Shown: positions 1 through 9,975, counted from the first letter of the stretch. The stretch: DNA of 64,000 nt from Clostridiales bacterium (GCA_021203365.1 JAJQBI010000069.1:1-64000), one strand, 5' to 3'. Notes: generated by a model from the sequence alone, not told the origin. Numbers and translations are program-made.

Positions 1-33
1 ACCCCTTATTTAATTATTTATACTCCCCTCGAG

Positions 34-74
34 ACAGCCGATAGCTCCCCTATCGGCTGTTTCTCTTTTATTTT
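34..74 (+). terminator. Intrinsic terminator of a gene left of the window
   Basis: A 10-bp perfect stem (ACAGCCGATA at 34-43 with TATCGGCTGT at 51-60) with a 7-nt loop is followed by a T-rich run to about 74. The T-run lies on the plus side only, so it should end a plus-strand gene that starts before the window. Confidence 0.75.
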
Positions 75-180
75 CCCGGCCACAGCCCGCATTTTCGGTC
101 TCTCAGGAAGATGCCGGTTTAAAAAGGTCCGGAATTTGAACTCCCGGTCTTTTCCCTGGTATCATCAGAGATTCATATCC

Positions 181-1641
181 TCACCCTGCAAGATGAAGAA
201 CCTGAATCAGCATCAGCCAGCTCATCCCGTAATAGGTGGTGACTGCCACAAGGTCGTTAACCGTTGTGATCAGCGGCCCGGAGGCAACCGCGGGGTCCAC
301 ATTGATTTTCTTGAAAAACATGGGAATCAGCGTACCCACTGCACTGGAAACCAGCATGGCCAGCATAAGAGACACCCCGATGCAGCCGGACACGGCCAGG
401 GAAAACATCACCGTTCTTCCCTTTGCCAGATAAAGGAAAACCGTCACAACCACAAAGGACAGGGCTCCCAGAACCACTCCGTTGCTCAGCCCCACCCGCA
501 TCTCCTTCAGGACAAACCTGGCCTTCTGCCACGGGGAAAGCTCTTCGTCCATCAGTACACGGATGGTCACCGCCAGAGACTGGGTGCCCACATTTCCGGC
601 CATATCCAGGATCAGAGACTGAAAGGCCATGATCAGCGGAAGCTGGGAGACCACCTGCTCAAAGGTACTGACAACGGAGGAAACCACCAGTCCCAGACCC
701 AGGAGAATAATCAGCCAGGGCAGACGTTTCCTCATACTGTCTGTCAGAGGCTCCTTCAGATCCTCCTCCGCGGTCAGACCGGCCAGACGGGCGTAATCCT
801 CTCCCATGGCCTCATCCACAACCTCAATCAGGCTCTGAGACGTAATCACGCCCAGAAGCCGGTTGTTGTTGTCCAGAACCGGAATCAAATCCTCCGAATA
901 GTCCTTCAGTCTTTCAATACAGCTGTCGATGCTCTCATTGCCGTATACATAGGGAAAGGAAATCGAGATCAGATCATCCAGGCGCGTTCCCTGCCTGGCG
1001 ATGATCAGCTCCTTCAGGTCCAGCGCCCCGTAAAAAACATCGTTTTCATCCGTCACAAACAGGGTGGAAATATTGTCATTCTCCGCAGCCTGCGCGATCA
1101 GCGCGTGCATGGCCTCCTTCACAGACAGATTCCGGCTGACCGCAATATAATTTGTGGTCATCTTACTTCCGATCTCATCCTCGCTGAAGGAGGCGATCAG
1201 ACGGATGTCCCGCTTGGAATCATCGTCGATGAGATCCAGCAGAAGAGCCCGCCGGTCCTTTGGAATGGTGCGCAGAATATCCACGGCGGTGTCCGATTCC
1301 ATATCCGAAATAATGGAGGCCGCCTTCCGGATGTCCATCTCATCCAGATAGGTTCCCGCCTCTTCCTCATCCGTATACTCCAGGATATCCGACAGCATGG
1401 AGATATTCAGCGCCCGGTACAGCTTTTTCCGCTCTGGCGCGGTCAGCTCCCCCAGAACCTCCGCGATGTCGTTTTCATGGTAGTCCTCCAGCCGCTCCTG
1501 CATCACCCGCGGAGAAAGATTGCTGCGGATGATTTCGATTACCTCCCGGGCGTAATCCGGCTTGACCGCCACAGCTTCCGCGGACTCGGGACTTTCCATG
1601 TTCTCTGTATTTTCCACATTTTCCTTGTTTTCCGTATTCAT
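181..1641 (-). CDS. mgtE: Magnesium transporter MgtE
   Basis: Mg2+-gated inner-membrane channel of the MgtE/SLC41 family, about 486 residues, the usual family length. The first ~135 residues form the acidic helical N domain, then two CBS repeats (about 140-265), then about five membrane helices. The signature AGNVGTQS lies in the membrane part and matches the pore segment. I chose the ATG at 1641 because AGGAGG sits 8 bases upstream; an earlier in-frame codon at 1668 has no such site. It is preceded by a long leader region holding a promoter, a structured RNA and a terminator (see 1864-2079), so Mg-responsive control is plausible but unproven. The identification rests on sequence and is secure. 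Confidence 0.95.
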   Translation of the reverse strand: MNTENKENVENTENMESPESAEAVAVKPDYAREVIEIIRSNLSPRVMQERLEDYHENDIAEVLGELTAPERKKLYRALNISMLSDILEYTDEEEAGTYLDEMDIRKAASIISDMESDTAVDILRTIPKDRRALLLDLIDDDSKRDIRLIASFSEDEIGSKMTTNYIAVSRNLSVKEAMHALIAQAAENDNISTLFVTDENDVFYGALDLKELIIARQGTRLDDLISISFPYVYGNESIDSCIERLKDYSEDLIPVLDNNNRLLGVITSQSLIEVVDEAMGEDYARLAGLTAEEDLKEPLTDSMRKRLPWLIILLGLGLVVSSVVSTFEQVVSQLPLIMAFQSLILDMAGNVGTQSLAVTIRVLMDEELSPWQKARFVLKEMRVGLSNGVVLGALSFVVVTVFLYLAKGRTVMFSLAVSGCIGVSLMLAMLVSSAVGTLIPMFFKKINVDPAVASGPLITTVNDLVAVTTYYGMSWLMLIQVLHLAG

Positions 1642-1863
1642 TTCACACCTCCTGACTGCCCTGCCCATTTATCCGAAGCCGGATATATTCCGGCACACAA
1701 AGAAAACCTCTGTATCGAACAAAATCCAGAGCTACCAAACATGTTACATGGATAATCAGGGAAATTATGAACCGCAAAATTCATTGCACAGATTCCATTG
1801 CAGAGGATCTGACACGGCATAACTGAGGAAGCGCGAAAATATGAAATATTTCTGAATCGCAAC

Positions 1864-1896
1864 AAAAAAAGCTGAAGTCTTTTCTTACGACTCAGC
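1864..1896 (-). terminator. Intrinsic terminator between structured RNA and mgtE
   Basis: Read on the minus strand, GCTGAGTC (1896-1889) pairs with GACTTCAGC (1879-1871) with one bulge, followed by seven T residues. It lies about 220 nt before the mgtE start and abuts the closing helix of the RNA at 1897-2045, as attenuators do. Confidence 0.8.
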
Positions 1897-2045
1897 GCAG
1901 TTGTCAGCAGATCGGGCAATGTGCACAGACATCCATATGCAATTCAACTCTGCGGTTTTCATACTTCGCCCATTATCATCACTCAATCTGCTCGCCTCTA
2001 TTCCGTACTTAAATTGAAAAGAAATGGAAATTCTTCTCGAACTGC
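1897..2045 (-). ncRNA. Candidate structured leader RNA or small RNA upstream of mgtE
   Basis: Between a good promoter and an intrinsic terminator the minus strand can fold into nested perfect helices: 2040-2045 with 1897-1902 (GCAGUU/AACUGC), 1986-1992 with 1906-1912 (AGCAGAU/AUCUGCU), 1968-1971 with 1914-1917, and 1949-1954 with 1924-1929. The outermost helix touches the terminator. I could not match it to the M-box, lysine, cobalamin, T-box, SAM or c-di-AMP consensus. It may be an unrecognised riboswitch for mgtE, or a stand-alone RNA such as a 6S-like RNA. The pairing is seen; the function is inference. The remaining 220 nt to mgtE hold only a small inverted repeat (GCCGGA at 1678-1694). 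Confidence 0.55.
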
Positions 2046-2049
2046 ATTC

Positions 2050-2079
2050 ACTATAACACACTTAAAGTCGGGACGTCAA
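2050..2079 (-). promoter_or_regulatory. Sigma-A-type promoter for the mgtE leader RNA
   Basis: On the minus strand TTGACG (2079-2074) and TATAGT (2055-2050) are 18 bp apart. The promoter starts just past the suhB-like gene, so transcription should begin near 2043-2045, exactly where the structured RNA begins. Confidence 0.7.
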
Positions 2080-2091
2080 GTTAAAAGAGTT

Positions 2092-2904
2092 TTACAAAAA
2101 AGAATACCCTTCCTGTTTACAGCCGCTTTCTCCGATCAGCGCCAGCAGCCTGTCCATAAACTGAGGCGCGCCGGCGAGGATTCCCGACTTATCCAGATAG
2201 GGCGGCTCCTCTCCCTTCCAGTCGGTCACAAGGCCTCCGGCCTCCCGGAGAATTACAGTTCCGGCCGCGTAGTCCCAGGGCTTCAAAGTGGCTTCCAGAT
2301 ACGCGTGCTGGCGTCCGCAGGCCACATAGCACATATCCAGCGCCGCGGAGCCGGTTCTGCGAAAATCCGCACACTCCATGAAAATCCGGTAATACAGCGG
2401 GAAAAAATCTTTCGCCCTTCCTTTCTCATAGGGAGAGGAGCCAAAGGATACCACCGCGTCCCCAAGTCTCCTGGTCCCGGCCACATGAATGGGAACGCCG
2501 TTCAGCCTGGCGCCCTCCCCTTTGGCCGCCTGAAACAGTTCCTCCCGGAAGGGATTGTATACCACGCCGAAGGTGATTTCCCCCTTCTCGTAAAGGCCCA
2601 GGGACACCGCGCTGAAATGATAGTCATACACCAGATTTGTGGTTCCGTCGATGGGGTCCAGAATCCAGTAGATGCCTTCCCTGCGAAGACCTGTGTTTTC
2701 CTTCTCTTCCGCGATCAGAGGGATTTCCGGAAAAAGACGGGCCAGCTTCTTTTTCACAAATTCCTGCACCGCGAAATCCACATTGGTCACATAATCCGCG
2801 GCTCCCTTTTCCATCACCTTTTCCTGCCGCATCTCCCGCAGGATCAGTCCCTTTGTATCTTTTACAAGGGCGATCACCAGGGCCCTTTTTTCCATTGAAA
2901 GCAT
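2092..2904 (-). CDS. suhB: Inositol monophosphatase family protein (SuhB-like)
   Basis: Mg-dependent, Li-sensitive sugar-phosphate phosphatase of the IMPase/FBPase fold, about 270 residues. Metal-binding motifs are visible: an EE pair in the AEEKEN segment, DPIDGTTN about one third in, and WDYAAG near the C-terminus. The start at ATG 2904 is favoured over a GTG two codons earlier because AGGAAG is then 7 nt away. It is divergent from a MocR-type regulator across 90 bp; regulation of one by the other is possible but not shown. The natural substrate (inositol phosphate, PAP or another) cannot be told from sequence. Confidence 0.9.
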   Translation of the reverse strand: MLSMEKRALVIALVKDTKGLILREMRQEKVMEKGAADYVTNVDFAVQEFVKKKLARLFPEIPLIAEEKENTGLRREGIYWILDPIDGTTNLVYDYHFSAVSLGLYEKGEITFGVVYNPFREELFQAAKGEGARLNGVPIHVAGTRRLGDAVVSFGSSPYEKGRAKDFFPLYYRIFMECADFRRTGSAALDMCYVACGRQHAYLEATLKPWDYAAGTVILREAGGLVTDWKGEEPPYLDKSGILAGAPQFMDRLLALIGESGCKQEGYSFL

Positions 2905-2994
2905 TTTCACACTTCCTTTCTGTTTTTCATTCTTTGTGTTAAAATCATCTCACACGATTCTTTTTTTCACTTTAAGTACGAAGGAGGTTCCTCT

Positions 2995-4317
2995 ATGCTG
3001 AACATATCTGCTGATAATAAAAAAATGTTTCTCTACCAGGAGGTTTACCAGTACTACCGGGAGCTGATTCTGCAGCACAGGCTGCCCGCGGGCAGCCGGA
3101 TGCCTTCCCTGCGGAAATGCTCCCAGGAGCTGCATCTCTCCCGCAACACTGTGGAAAACGCCTATCTGCAGCTGGCCGCAGACGGCTATATTATCGCCCG
3201 GCCTCAGAGCGGGTATTTTGTCACGGACATCGCCGCACGCCCCCAGATAAAGGCCTCCTCCTCCAGAGCCGAAGAGCCGGCCATCCGCTACGATTTTGCC
3301 TCCTCCGGGGTGGACCGGGGAAGCTTTCGCTTCGACCTGTGGCAACGCTATATCAAAAGCGCCCTGCGTCAGGATGACCGTCTCCTTTCCTACGGCGAGC
3401 CCCAGGGGGAAACCGACCTGCGGGAGGCACTCTCCGATTATGTGCGGGAGCACCGCAACGTGGTATGCACCCCCGGAGACATCGTCGTCGGAGCCGGCAT
3501 GCAAAGCCTTCTTCACATCCTGTGTCCCCTCCTGGCCGGAAGGGAAACCGTCTCCTTCCCCACCCCTTCCTTCGTCCAGGGCAGCACCGTTTTCCGGGAT
3601 TACGGTTTTTCCGTGCGGTATCGGAACCGGGACAGCGACGTGATCTATGTATCCCCCGCCCATATGACCAAATGGGGAGAGATTATGCCTGTGAAACGGC
3701 GGCTGGAGCTGATTCACTACGGGGCGGAGCATCACAGCCTGATCATTGAAGACGATTTCGAAAATGAATTCGTCTATCTGCAGAAGCCCACACCCTCTCT
3801 CTTCGGTCTGGCCGGAGGCCAGAATGTGGTGTATATCGGCACCTTTTCAAGACTTCTCCTTCCCTCCATCCGGATCAGCTTCATGGTGCTGCCGTCTTCT
3901 CTTCAGGCGGCCTACAAAGAAAAGGCTTCCTTTTACAACCAGACCGCCTCCAAGGTGGAGCAGATTGCCCTGGCCCGTTTTATCCGGGACGGCCATCTGG
4001 CCTCCCAGACCCGAAGGCTGAAACGCCTCTATTCCCAGAAATTAAAGGGACTTTCCGCGGCCGTGCAGGAAACCTTCGGGGAAACCTGTACCCTGCAGGC
4101 CGGAGCCGCCGGAACCAGCCTGGCGCTCACCTTTTCCTGCCGCCTCACAGAAGAAGAGCTGACAGACAGAGCGCGGGAAAATGGAATGCGTCTGTCTGTC
4201 CTTAAAAAAGAGGGGGAAAAGATCACCCTGATCCTCTCCGCCTCCTCCATGCCGGCCGAAGATTTCCTTCCCGCCTGCCGTCTGCTGAAAAAAATCACAG
4301 AGGAAGCCGGGCGATAA
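2995..4317 (+). CDS. MocR/GabR-type transcription regulator with altered PLP site
   Basis: 440 residues: an N-terminal GntR winged helix (about 10-80, with the SRNTVENAY recognition segment) and a C-terminal fold-type I aminotransferase-like domain (about 95-435). Family members bind PLP through a lysine in a GTFSK motif; here the motif reads GTFSRLLLP, with Arg286 (codon AGA at 3850-3852) in place of the lysine. The EDD aspartate that would contact the pyridine nitrogen is kept. The start has AAGGAGG 8 bases upstream. It is divergent from the suhB-like gene and convergent with cbiC. The effector and targets are unknown; the missing lysine argues against ordinary covalent PLP sensing. Confidence 0.88.
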   Translation: MLNISADNKKMFLYQEVYQYYRELILQHRLPAGSRMPSLRKCSQELHLSRNTVENAYLQLAADGYIIARPQSGYFVTDIAARPQIKASSSRAEEPAIRYDFASSGVDRGSFRFDLWQRYIKSALRQDDRLLSYGEPQGETDLREALSDYVREHRNVVCTPGDIVVGAGMQSLLHILCPLLAGRETVSFPTPSFVQGSTVFRDYGFSVRYRNRDSDVIYVSPAHMTKWGEIMPVKRRLELIHYGAEHHSLIIEDDFENEFVYLQKPTPSLFGLAGGQNVVYIGTFSRLLLPSIRISFMVLPSSLQAAYKEKASFYNQTASKVEQIALARFIRDGHLASQTRRLKRLYSQKLKGLSAAVQETFGETCTLQAGAAGTSLALTFSCRLTEEELTDRARENGMRLSVLKKEGEKITLILSASSMPAEDFLPACRLLKKITEEAGR

Positions 4318-4323
4318 CCGGAT

Positions 4324-4965
4324 TCAGTCCCTCCGGTTATCAATCATATACAGCAGGGCGTTGCAGATACAGGCGGCGATGTTGCTGCCTCCCTTTCGCC
4401 CGCGGGCCACAATATAAGGGACCTCCGTCTCCATGATCCACTCCTTGGACTGAACCACATTGACAAAGCCCACCGGCACACCGATGATCAGCGCCGGAGA
4501 CAGCTTTTTTTCCTGGATCAGCTCATACAGCCGGATCAGGGCCGTAGGCGCGTTTCCAATGGCGAAAATCAGCTTCTTGTCCAGAGCGGCCGCCTTATCC
4601 ATGCTGGCCGTGGCCCGGGTGGTACCGTTGGCCCTGGCGGCCTTCGCCACGTCCTCATCGGACATAAAGCAGTACACCTGCCCTCCATACCGTGCCAGAG
4701 CCCGCTTGTTAATGCCTGACCTGGCCATCTGCGTGTCCGTGACGATGGATGCGCCCTGCCGGATGGCTTCCATGGCCAGCTCCACTGCGCCGGAGGAGAA
4801 GCAAAGATTTTTCGCGTAGTCAAAATCCGCGCTGGTGTGAATGCACCGCTTTACCACCAGCTCTGTGCCCGGGATCAGGGGCGTGTCCCCCAGCTCCCTG
4901 GTAATAATCTCAAAGCTTCTCTTTTCAATATCCATGGGTTTTACATTTTCCAGTTCAATCTTCAT
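4324..4965 (-). CDS. cbiC: Cobalt-precorrin-8 methylmutase CbiC
   Basis: Moves the C11 methyl group to C12, giving cobyrinate. 213 residues, normal for CbiC/CobH. The conserved region with the catalytic histidine ([11 protein letters not shown]) is at about residues 41-51, and VVQSKEWI and the GGSNIAAC tail are typical. It is the last gene of the corrinoid operon; its ATG overlaps the cbiP stop by four bases (ATGA), suggesting translational coupling. It faces the MocR-type regulator with only 6 bp between the two stop codons. Confidence 0.95.
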   Translation of the reverse strand: MKIELENVKPMDIEKRSFEIITRELGDTPLIPGTELVVKRCIHTSADFDYAKNLCFSSGAVELAMEAIRQGASIVTDTQMARSGINKRALARYGGQVYCFMSDEDVAKAARANGTTRATASMDKAAALDKKLIFAIGNAPTALIRLYELIQEKKLSPALIIGVPVGFVNVVQSKEWIMETEVPYIVARGRKGGSNIAACICNALLYMIDNRRD

Positions 4966-6488
4966 TCCAGTCCCCTCTCCAGGATCTCGTATATTTTTTT
5001 CATATCCAGATGTTTTCGCAGCTCCGCGGCCAGGATATCGTACTGCGTTTCCTTAAACGCGGCAAAATCCACGCCGGTCATGGCAGAAACGTCCAGTCCC
5101 TTCTTTTCCCCAAGAACACGGATCATGGCCTCCGCCGCGCCCTCCCGGTCAAAAATTCCGTGGACATAGGTTCCGCACACATTTCCCAGGCAGCCCCCGT
5201 CCCTCTTTTCCTCCTGGCTTACCCCGTCCCGAAGGGATGTGGCCGGCCTCAAAAGGTCCGTCTCTTCTCCGGATGTCTCCAGAGTTTCTCCCATGTGGAT
5301 CTCATATCCCTGAATCTCACAGCCGGAAAGAGGCGCAAAGACTCCGCAAAGGGAGCCAAAGCTTCCGGTAACCCGGGTTCGGGTTTTGGTTTTCGCGAAT
5401 ACCGTCTCCATGGGCAGAAGACCCATACCCCGCATCACGCCCCCGCTTTCCACGCCAAAGGGATCCCGCAGCGACTCTCCCAGCATCTGATATCCGCCGC
5501 AGATGCCGAAAATAACCTTCCCCCTGGCGGCCTCCTTCAGGATGGCGGCCTCCATGCCGCTCTCCCGCATCCACAGAAGATCGCCCATGGTATTTTTGGT
5601 CCCCGGAAGGAGAATCATATCCGGGGATCCCAGATCCGAAACTCTCCCAACATAGCGCAGGGACACACCGGGAATACTCTCAAAGGGATTAAAGTCCGTG
5701 AAATTGGAAATCCGGGGAAGGCGGATCACCGCAATGTCGATGAGGTCTGCCTGGGTTTTCCGGGTAAAACGCTCGCTCAGGCTGTCCTCATCCTCCACCT
5801 GAATATCCATGTAGGGAGCCACCCCCACCACAGGGATTTGACACCGCGCCTCCAGCATTTCCACACCCGGATCCAGAATGGTCTTGTCCCCCCGGAACTT
5901 GTTGATGATCAGTCCCTTCACCATGGACCTTTCATCCTCCTCCAGAAGCTCCACCGTGCCGATGAGCTGGGCGAAAACCCCGCCCCGGTCAATGTCTCCC
6001 ACCAGAAGCACCGGCGCCCCGGCCATTCTGGCCATGCCCATGTTGACAATGTCCTCCTCCTTCAGGTTGATTTCCGCAGGGCTGCCCGCGCCCTCCAGAA
6101 CCACAATGTCACAGGCATCGGCAAGGGCGTTGTAGGCCTTCAGGATGTCCGGGACAAGCTGTTTTTTGTACCGGAAATACTCCCGGGCGCTCATGGTTCC
6201 CAGGACCTCTCCGTTTACGATCACCTGAGATCCTGTATCGTTGGTAGGCTTTAACAGAATGGGATTCATAAGCACAGAGGGCGCAATCCCCGCGGCCTCT
6301 GCCTGCATCACCTGGGCCCTTCCCATTTCCAGCCCTTCCTCCGTGATAAAGGAGTTCAGCGCCATATTCTGTGATTTAAAAGGGGCCACCCGAAAGCCGT
6401 CCTGCCGGAAAATCCGACACAGACCCGCGGCCAGCAGACTTTTCCCCGCGTTGGACATTGTACCCTGAACCATAATCGCCTTTGCCAT
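4962..6488 (-). CDS. cbiP: Cobyric acid synthase CbiP/CobQ
   Basis: Glutamine-dependent amidotransferase that adds four amides (b, d, e, g) to adenosylcobyrinate a,c-diamide. 508 residues. The N-terminal dethiobiotin-synthetase-like ATPase carries the P-loop GTMSNAGKS, and the C-terminal class I glutaminase shows the cysteine in ICGGYQMLG and the histidine in YVHGIFD. The ribosome site is AAGGGAG before ATG 6488. It sits between cobD and cbiC in the operon. Confidence 0.96.
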   Translation of the reverse strand: MAKAIMVQGTMSNAGKSLLAAGLCRIFRQDGFRVAPFKSQNMALNSFITEEGLEMGRAQVMQAEAAGIAPSVLMNPILLKPTNDTGSQVIVNGEVLGTMSAREYFRYKKQLVPDILKAYNALADACDIVVLEGAGSPAEINLKEEDIVNMGMARMAGAPVLLVGDIDRGGVFAQLIGTVELLEEDERSMVKGLIINKFRGDKTILDPGVEMLEARCQIPVVGVAPYMDIQVEDEDSLSERFTRKTQADLIDIAVIRLPRISNFTDFNPFESIPGVSLRYVGRVSDLGSPDMILLPGTKNTMGDLLWMRESGMEAAILKEAARGKVIFGICGGYQMLGESLRDPFGVESGGVMRGMGLLPMETVFAKTKTRTRVTGSFGSLCGVFAPLSGCEIQGYEIHMGETLETSGEETDLLRPATSLRDGVSQEEKRDGGCLGNVCGTYVHGIFDREGAAEAMIRVLGEKKGLDVSAMTGVDFAAFKETQYDILAAELRKHLDMKKIYEILERGLE

Positions 6489-6523
6489 TTTTTCTCCCTT
6501 TCTGACGGTCTCCGTCTGTCTTT

Positions 6524-7564
6524 TCAGGATCCCAGGATTTCTCCCAGGACCTCTACAAGCTTCTTATTGCTTTGGTGATCCTTCACAGCGGTGCGGAAGC
6601 AGCCGGGAAAAAGTCCGGGGTAATTGCTGCAGTCCCGGAGCAGAATTCCCTTTTCCACACACCGGGCAAACAGATCTTCCGGCCCCCTGAAAAAGATGTA
6701 ACAGGCCCTGGGCGGAAAAACCTTAAGTCCCAGCTTTTCCAGCTCCTCCACAAGCCAGGGGGTCTCCGAAAAGACCACTTCCCGGCCGTCCCGCACATAG
6801 GCCTCCTCCTTCAAAGCCGCCAGCCCGGCGGCCTGAGCCACCATGGAAACATTCCAGGGCTGCGTCATCCGCTCCATCCGCTCCAGAAGCCGGGTGTTCC
6901 CGCAAAGCCCATAGCCCAGGCGAAGGCCGGCCATGGCATATCGCTTGGTAAACGCCTTCAGAAGGAACAGACCGGACCGGCCAAGCTCATCTTTTAACGT
7001 ATATTTTTCCGGTTCCCGGACAAAGTCCAGAAAGCACTCATCCACCACCAGAAAAATATGCTTCTCCTCACAGCGCTCCAGAATTTTCAGTAAAAGCTCC
7101 CGGGAGACCAGATCCCCCACCGGATTGTTGGGGTTGCACAGGAACACTACATCCAGATCCTCCGAAAGAACATTCAGGAAATCCTCTCCCAGAGCAAAAC
7201 CTTCTTCCTCCCTCAGGAAAAAAAACTCCACCGGACAGTCCACGCTTTCCAGAGCCTGCTGGTACTCCGCGAAGGTGGGCGCCGGAAGAAGGGCTTTCTT
7301 CGGTTTCAGGGCCCGGCAGAGGGAAAAGATCAGCTCCGCGGCCCCGTTCCCGCAGATCACCTGTTCCGCCGGGACCCCCTCGTACTTCCCGATGGCCTGA
7401 CGAAGAGGCAGGGCGCCCACCTGCGGATAATCGGAGATATGGGCGAGGCTTGCAGCGGCCGCCGCCCTCACGCTCTCCGGCGTTCCCAGGGGATTGCAGT
7501 TGGCGGAAAAATCCAGACAGCCCTCATACCGGTATACGTCTCCGCCGTGTATATGCTTTGTCAT
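6524..7564 (-). CDS. cobD: Threonine-phosphate decarboxylase CobD
   Basis: PLP enzyme of aminotransferase fold I that makes (R)-1-amino-2-propanol phosphate for the corrinoid side chain. About 346 residues. It shows SANCNPLG near the start, CNPNNPVG in the middle and the lysine-bearing [11 protein letters not shown] segment, as in CobD/HisC relatives. The start at ATG 7564 follows AAGGAG; the frame is open three codons further. It is immediately downstream of cbiB, whose product uses this aminopropanol phosphate, which favours CobD over HisC. Confidence 0.92.
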   Translation of the reverse strand: MTKHIHGGDVYRYEGCLDFSANCNPLGTPESVRAAAAASLAHISDYPQVGALPLRQAIGKYEGVPAEQVICGNGAAELIFSLCRALKPKKALLPAPTFAEYQQALESVDCPVEFFFLREEEGFALGEDFLNVLSEDLDVVFLCNPNNPVGDLVSRELLLKILERCEEKHIFLVVDECFLDFVREPEKYTLKDELGRSGLFLLKAFTKRYAMAGLRLGYGLCGNTRLLERMERMTQPWNVSMVAQAAGLAALKEEAYVRDGREVVFSETPWLVEELEKLGLKVFPPRACYIFFRGPEDLFARCVEKGILLRDCSNYPGLFPGCFRTAVKDHQSNKKLVEVLGEILGS

Positions 7565-7576
7565 TTTCAACACTCC

Positions 7577-8569
7577 TTAAGCCCGCAGTCCGAGAAAAAT
7601 CACCATGGCCGCACAGCATTCCAGAAAAATGAGACACAGACACGCCGTGGCGCACATCAGCCGGTTCATCCTCCGGATATCTTCCGGCTGAATTTCCCGG
7701 TCCGGGTCCCCCAGCGTAGGTTTTTCAAAAAGCTTCCCAAAATAATATGCGTTTCCCGCCAGCTGCACATGCAGTGCCCCCGCCGCCGCGGCCTCACAGT
7801 GCGCGGAATTGGGACTGGCGTGCTTCCTCCGGTCCCGGCGGAAAATTCGGTCCGCGTTTTTTTCATCCAGATCCGAAAAGCCGGCCGCCATAACCATCAG
7901 CCATCCGGCGATGCGGGCCGGGATAAAATTAGCCCCGTCGTCCAGCTTCGCCGCCGCCCGGCCATAATAGAGATAGCGGTCATTTTTATAGCCCAGCATG
8001 GAATCCATGGTGTTAATTCCCTTATACAGAAACATCAGCGGCACACCCCCGAGGATCATATAAATCATGGGAGCCACGATCCCGTCGGAGGTACTCTCCG
8101 CCACAGTCTCCACAGCCGCCCGGGTCACCCCCTCCGGAGTAAGCTCCGCCGTATCCCGCCCCACGATCATGGAAACCGCATGGCGTGCCTCTGCAAGGGT
8201 CCCGTTTTCCAGACGGTCACAGACCTTCATGCTCTCTGTTTTCAGAGACCGGATGGCCAGAAGCTGATAGCACCAGAAGGTTTCCAGGACAAAGCCCGCG
8301 GGAAAAGAAAGGCCGTACAGAAAATACAGAATCACCGCCGGCACCGTCAGGGAAAAGGCGCAGACCAGAATCACCTCCAGAAAGCCGCCGGCCAGCTCCC
8401 CCCGGGAAGACTTCGGAAAGATCCGCCGGATGCCTTTCTCCAGCAGGGAAATCAGATTTCCGATAAGACACACCGGATGGTACAGCCACCTGGGATCTCC
8501 CAGGAAAAGATCCAGAAAAAAGCCAAGGACCAGCGCCGCCATATGTGTCAAAATAAAATATAACCACAT
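7577..8569 (-). CDS. cbiB: Adenosylcobinamide-phosphate synthase CbiB
   Basis: Integral membrane enzyme joining aminopropanol (phosphate) to cobyric acid. 330 residues with several membrane helices (first at about residues 5-22) and the family signature GDPRWLYHPV near residue 24. The EMBRACED motifs of the family are visible in EAAAAGALHVQLAG. AAAGGAG precedes ATG 8569. It lies between cbiA and cobD. Confidence 0.94.
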   Translation of the reverse strand: MWLYFILTHMAALVLGFFLDLFLGDPRWLYHPVCLIGNLISLLEKGIRRIFPKSSRGELAGGFLEVILVCAFSLTVPAVILYFLYGLSFPAGFVLETFWCYQLLAIRSLKTESMKVCDRLENGTLAEARHAVSMIVGRDTAELTPEGVTRAAVETVAESTSDGIVAPMIYMILGGVPLMFLYKGINTMDSMLGYKNDRYLYYGRAAAKLDDGANFIPARIAGWLMVMAAGFSDLDEKNADRIFRRDRRKHASPNSAHCEAAAAGALHVQLAGNAYYFGKLFEKPTLGDPDREIQPEDIRRMNRLMCATACLCLIFLECCAAMVIFLGLRA

Positions 8570-8586
8570 TGTTTCTTCTATCTCCT

Positions 8587-9975
8587 TTATCCCCGCTCCG
8601 CCTGATATCTCCGGCAGTTTTCCAGGAAATTCACCGCGATTTCCGGGGCGGCATAGTAATACAGATGGGGAAAGCCGGCCAGCAGCCGTCCCTTCTCATG
8701 GATGCAGTCCCACCCCCGGCCGCTCTCCGGCTTGGAGGCGTGATAGGCACAGCCGCAGTCTGTAGCGTCAAAATAATGAAATTCATGGGCCGGAAACGTT
8801 TTTCTTTCACCCTCGCCTGAGAACTCTCCATTTTTCTCCAGCCGGATATACCCAAACCGGGACAGCCTGGGCGTGCGGTACGCCCTGCCCGGAAGCACTC
8901 CCGCCATCTTCCGGGATACGCCGTCCATATCCTCCATTTCCTCCAGAAGATACATAAATCCGCCGCACTCCGCCAGCACGGGCATTCCCTCCAGAATCCT
9001 CCGGCGCACCGCCTCCCGCATGGAAACGTTTCTTTCCAGGTCCGCCCCGCTCAGCTCCGGATATCCGCCGTACAGCAAAAGCCCGTCCAGGTTTTCCGGA
9101 AGCGCCGGGTCTTCCCGGGGGGAAAAGGGAATCAGCTCCGCCCCCATCTCCCGCAGCAGGTTCAGGTTATCTTCATAGAAAAAACAAAATGCACTGTCCG
9201 AGGCCAGCCCGATCCGGACTTTTCGAGGCAGCCGAAAAGCAAAAGCCGGGTCTTCCGAGGAAAGATCCTCCGGCACAGAAAGCTCCGGCGCGGAATCCGC
9301 CAGACGGAGGATTCCCGGAATATCCAGGGACTTCTCCATGATTCCCGCCAGACGGTTCAGCTTTTCCTGAAGCGCCGGAATCTCCTCCGGCAGATACAGT
9401 CCAAGATGACGGCTTTCCAGCACACAGTCCTCCACCTTTGGCACATAGCCGAAAACCGGTACGCCCAGCTCCTCCTGGACAAGCTTTTTCATCCTTGGAT
9501 AGAGCATGGGGGACATCTGATTAAAAATCACGCCCCGGATCCGGCTGTCCGGCCGGTATTCCAGAAAGCCCCTGATATAGGCCGCCAGAGACACACTCAT
9601 CCCCCGGCTGTTTACAATGAGGATCACAGGGGTATCGGTGACACAGGCCAGGTCATAGGCGCTGGCACGGCAGGTGGTGCCGCCCACCCCGTCATAATAG
9701 CCCATAACCCCCTCCATCACGGCGATGCCACAGTCTCCGGCGTTTTTTCCAAGGAGATAGCGGGTGCGGGACTTTGAAGTAAAAAAGGTATCCAGGTTCC
9801 GGGATTTTGTGCCGATGATCCGGCTGTGGAACATGGGATCAATGTAATCCGGTCCGCACTTAAAGGAGGCTGTGTTGATTCCCCGGTTTATCAGCGCCTG
9901 CAGAAGGCCGCAGGTGAGAAGGGTTTTTCCGCTGCCGCTGGCTCCCGCCGCCAGCAGAATTCTGGGGATCTTCAT
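8587..9975 (-). CDS. cbiA: Cobyrinate a,c-diamide synthase CbiA
   Basis: ATP- and glutamine-dependent amidation of the a and c side chains. 462 residues, family length. The P-loop GASGSGKT is at about residues 11-18, and the glutaminase cysteine is in LAECGGFMYLLE. The start overlaps the end of the upstream cobK-cbiET gene by four bases. Confidence 0.95.
   Translation of the reverse strand: MKIPRILLAAGASGSGKTLLTCGLLQALINRGINTASFKCGPDYIDPMFHSRIIGTKSRNLDTFFTSKSRTRYLLGKNAGDCGIAVMEGVMGYYDGVGGTTCRASAYDLACVTDTPVILIVNSRGMSVSLAAYIRGFLEYRPDSRIRGVIFNQMSPMLYPRMKKLVQEELGVPVFGYVPKVEDCVLESRHLGLYLPEEIPALQEKLNRLAGIMEKSLDIPGILRLADSAPELSVPEDLSSEDPAFAFRLPRKVRIGLASDSAFCFFYEDNLNLLREMGAELIPFSPREDPALPENLDGLLLYGGYPELSGADLERNVSMREAVRRRILEGMPVLAECGGFMYLLEEMEDMDGVSRKMAGVLPGRAYRTPRLSRFGYIRLEKNGEFSGEGERKTFPAHEFHYFDATDCGCAYHASKPESGRGWDCIHEKGRLLAGFPHLYYYAAPEIAVNFLENCRRYQAERG

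Noticed and set aside
136-1755. Long open frame on the plus strand opposite mgtE
   Set aside because: Composition is shadow-like (Gln/His/Arg-rich) and the opposite strand has a full MgtE with all motifs. The same holds for the long plus-strand frames over the corrinoid, suhB and his genes.
1864-2050. M-box or lysine riboswitch
   Set aside because: An AUAGAGGCG stretch recalls the lysine riboswitch start, but the later conserved blocks are missing, and the M-box core is not present.
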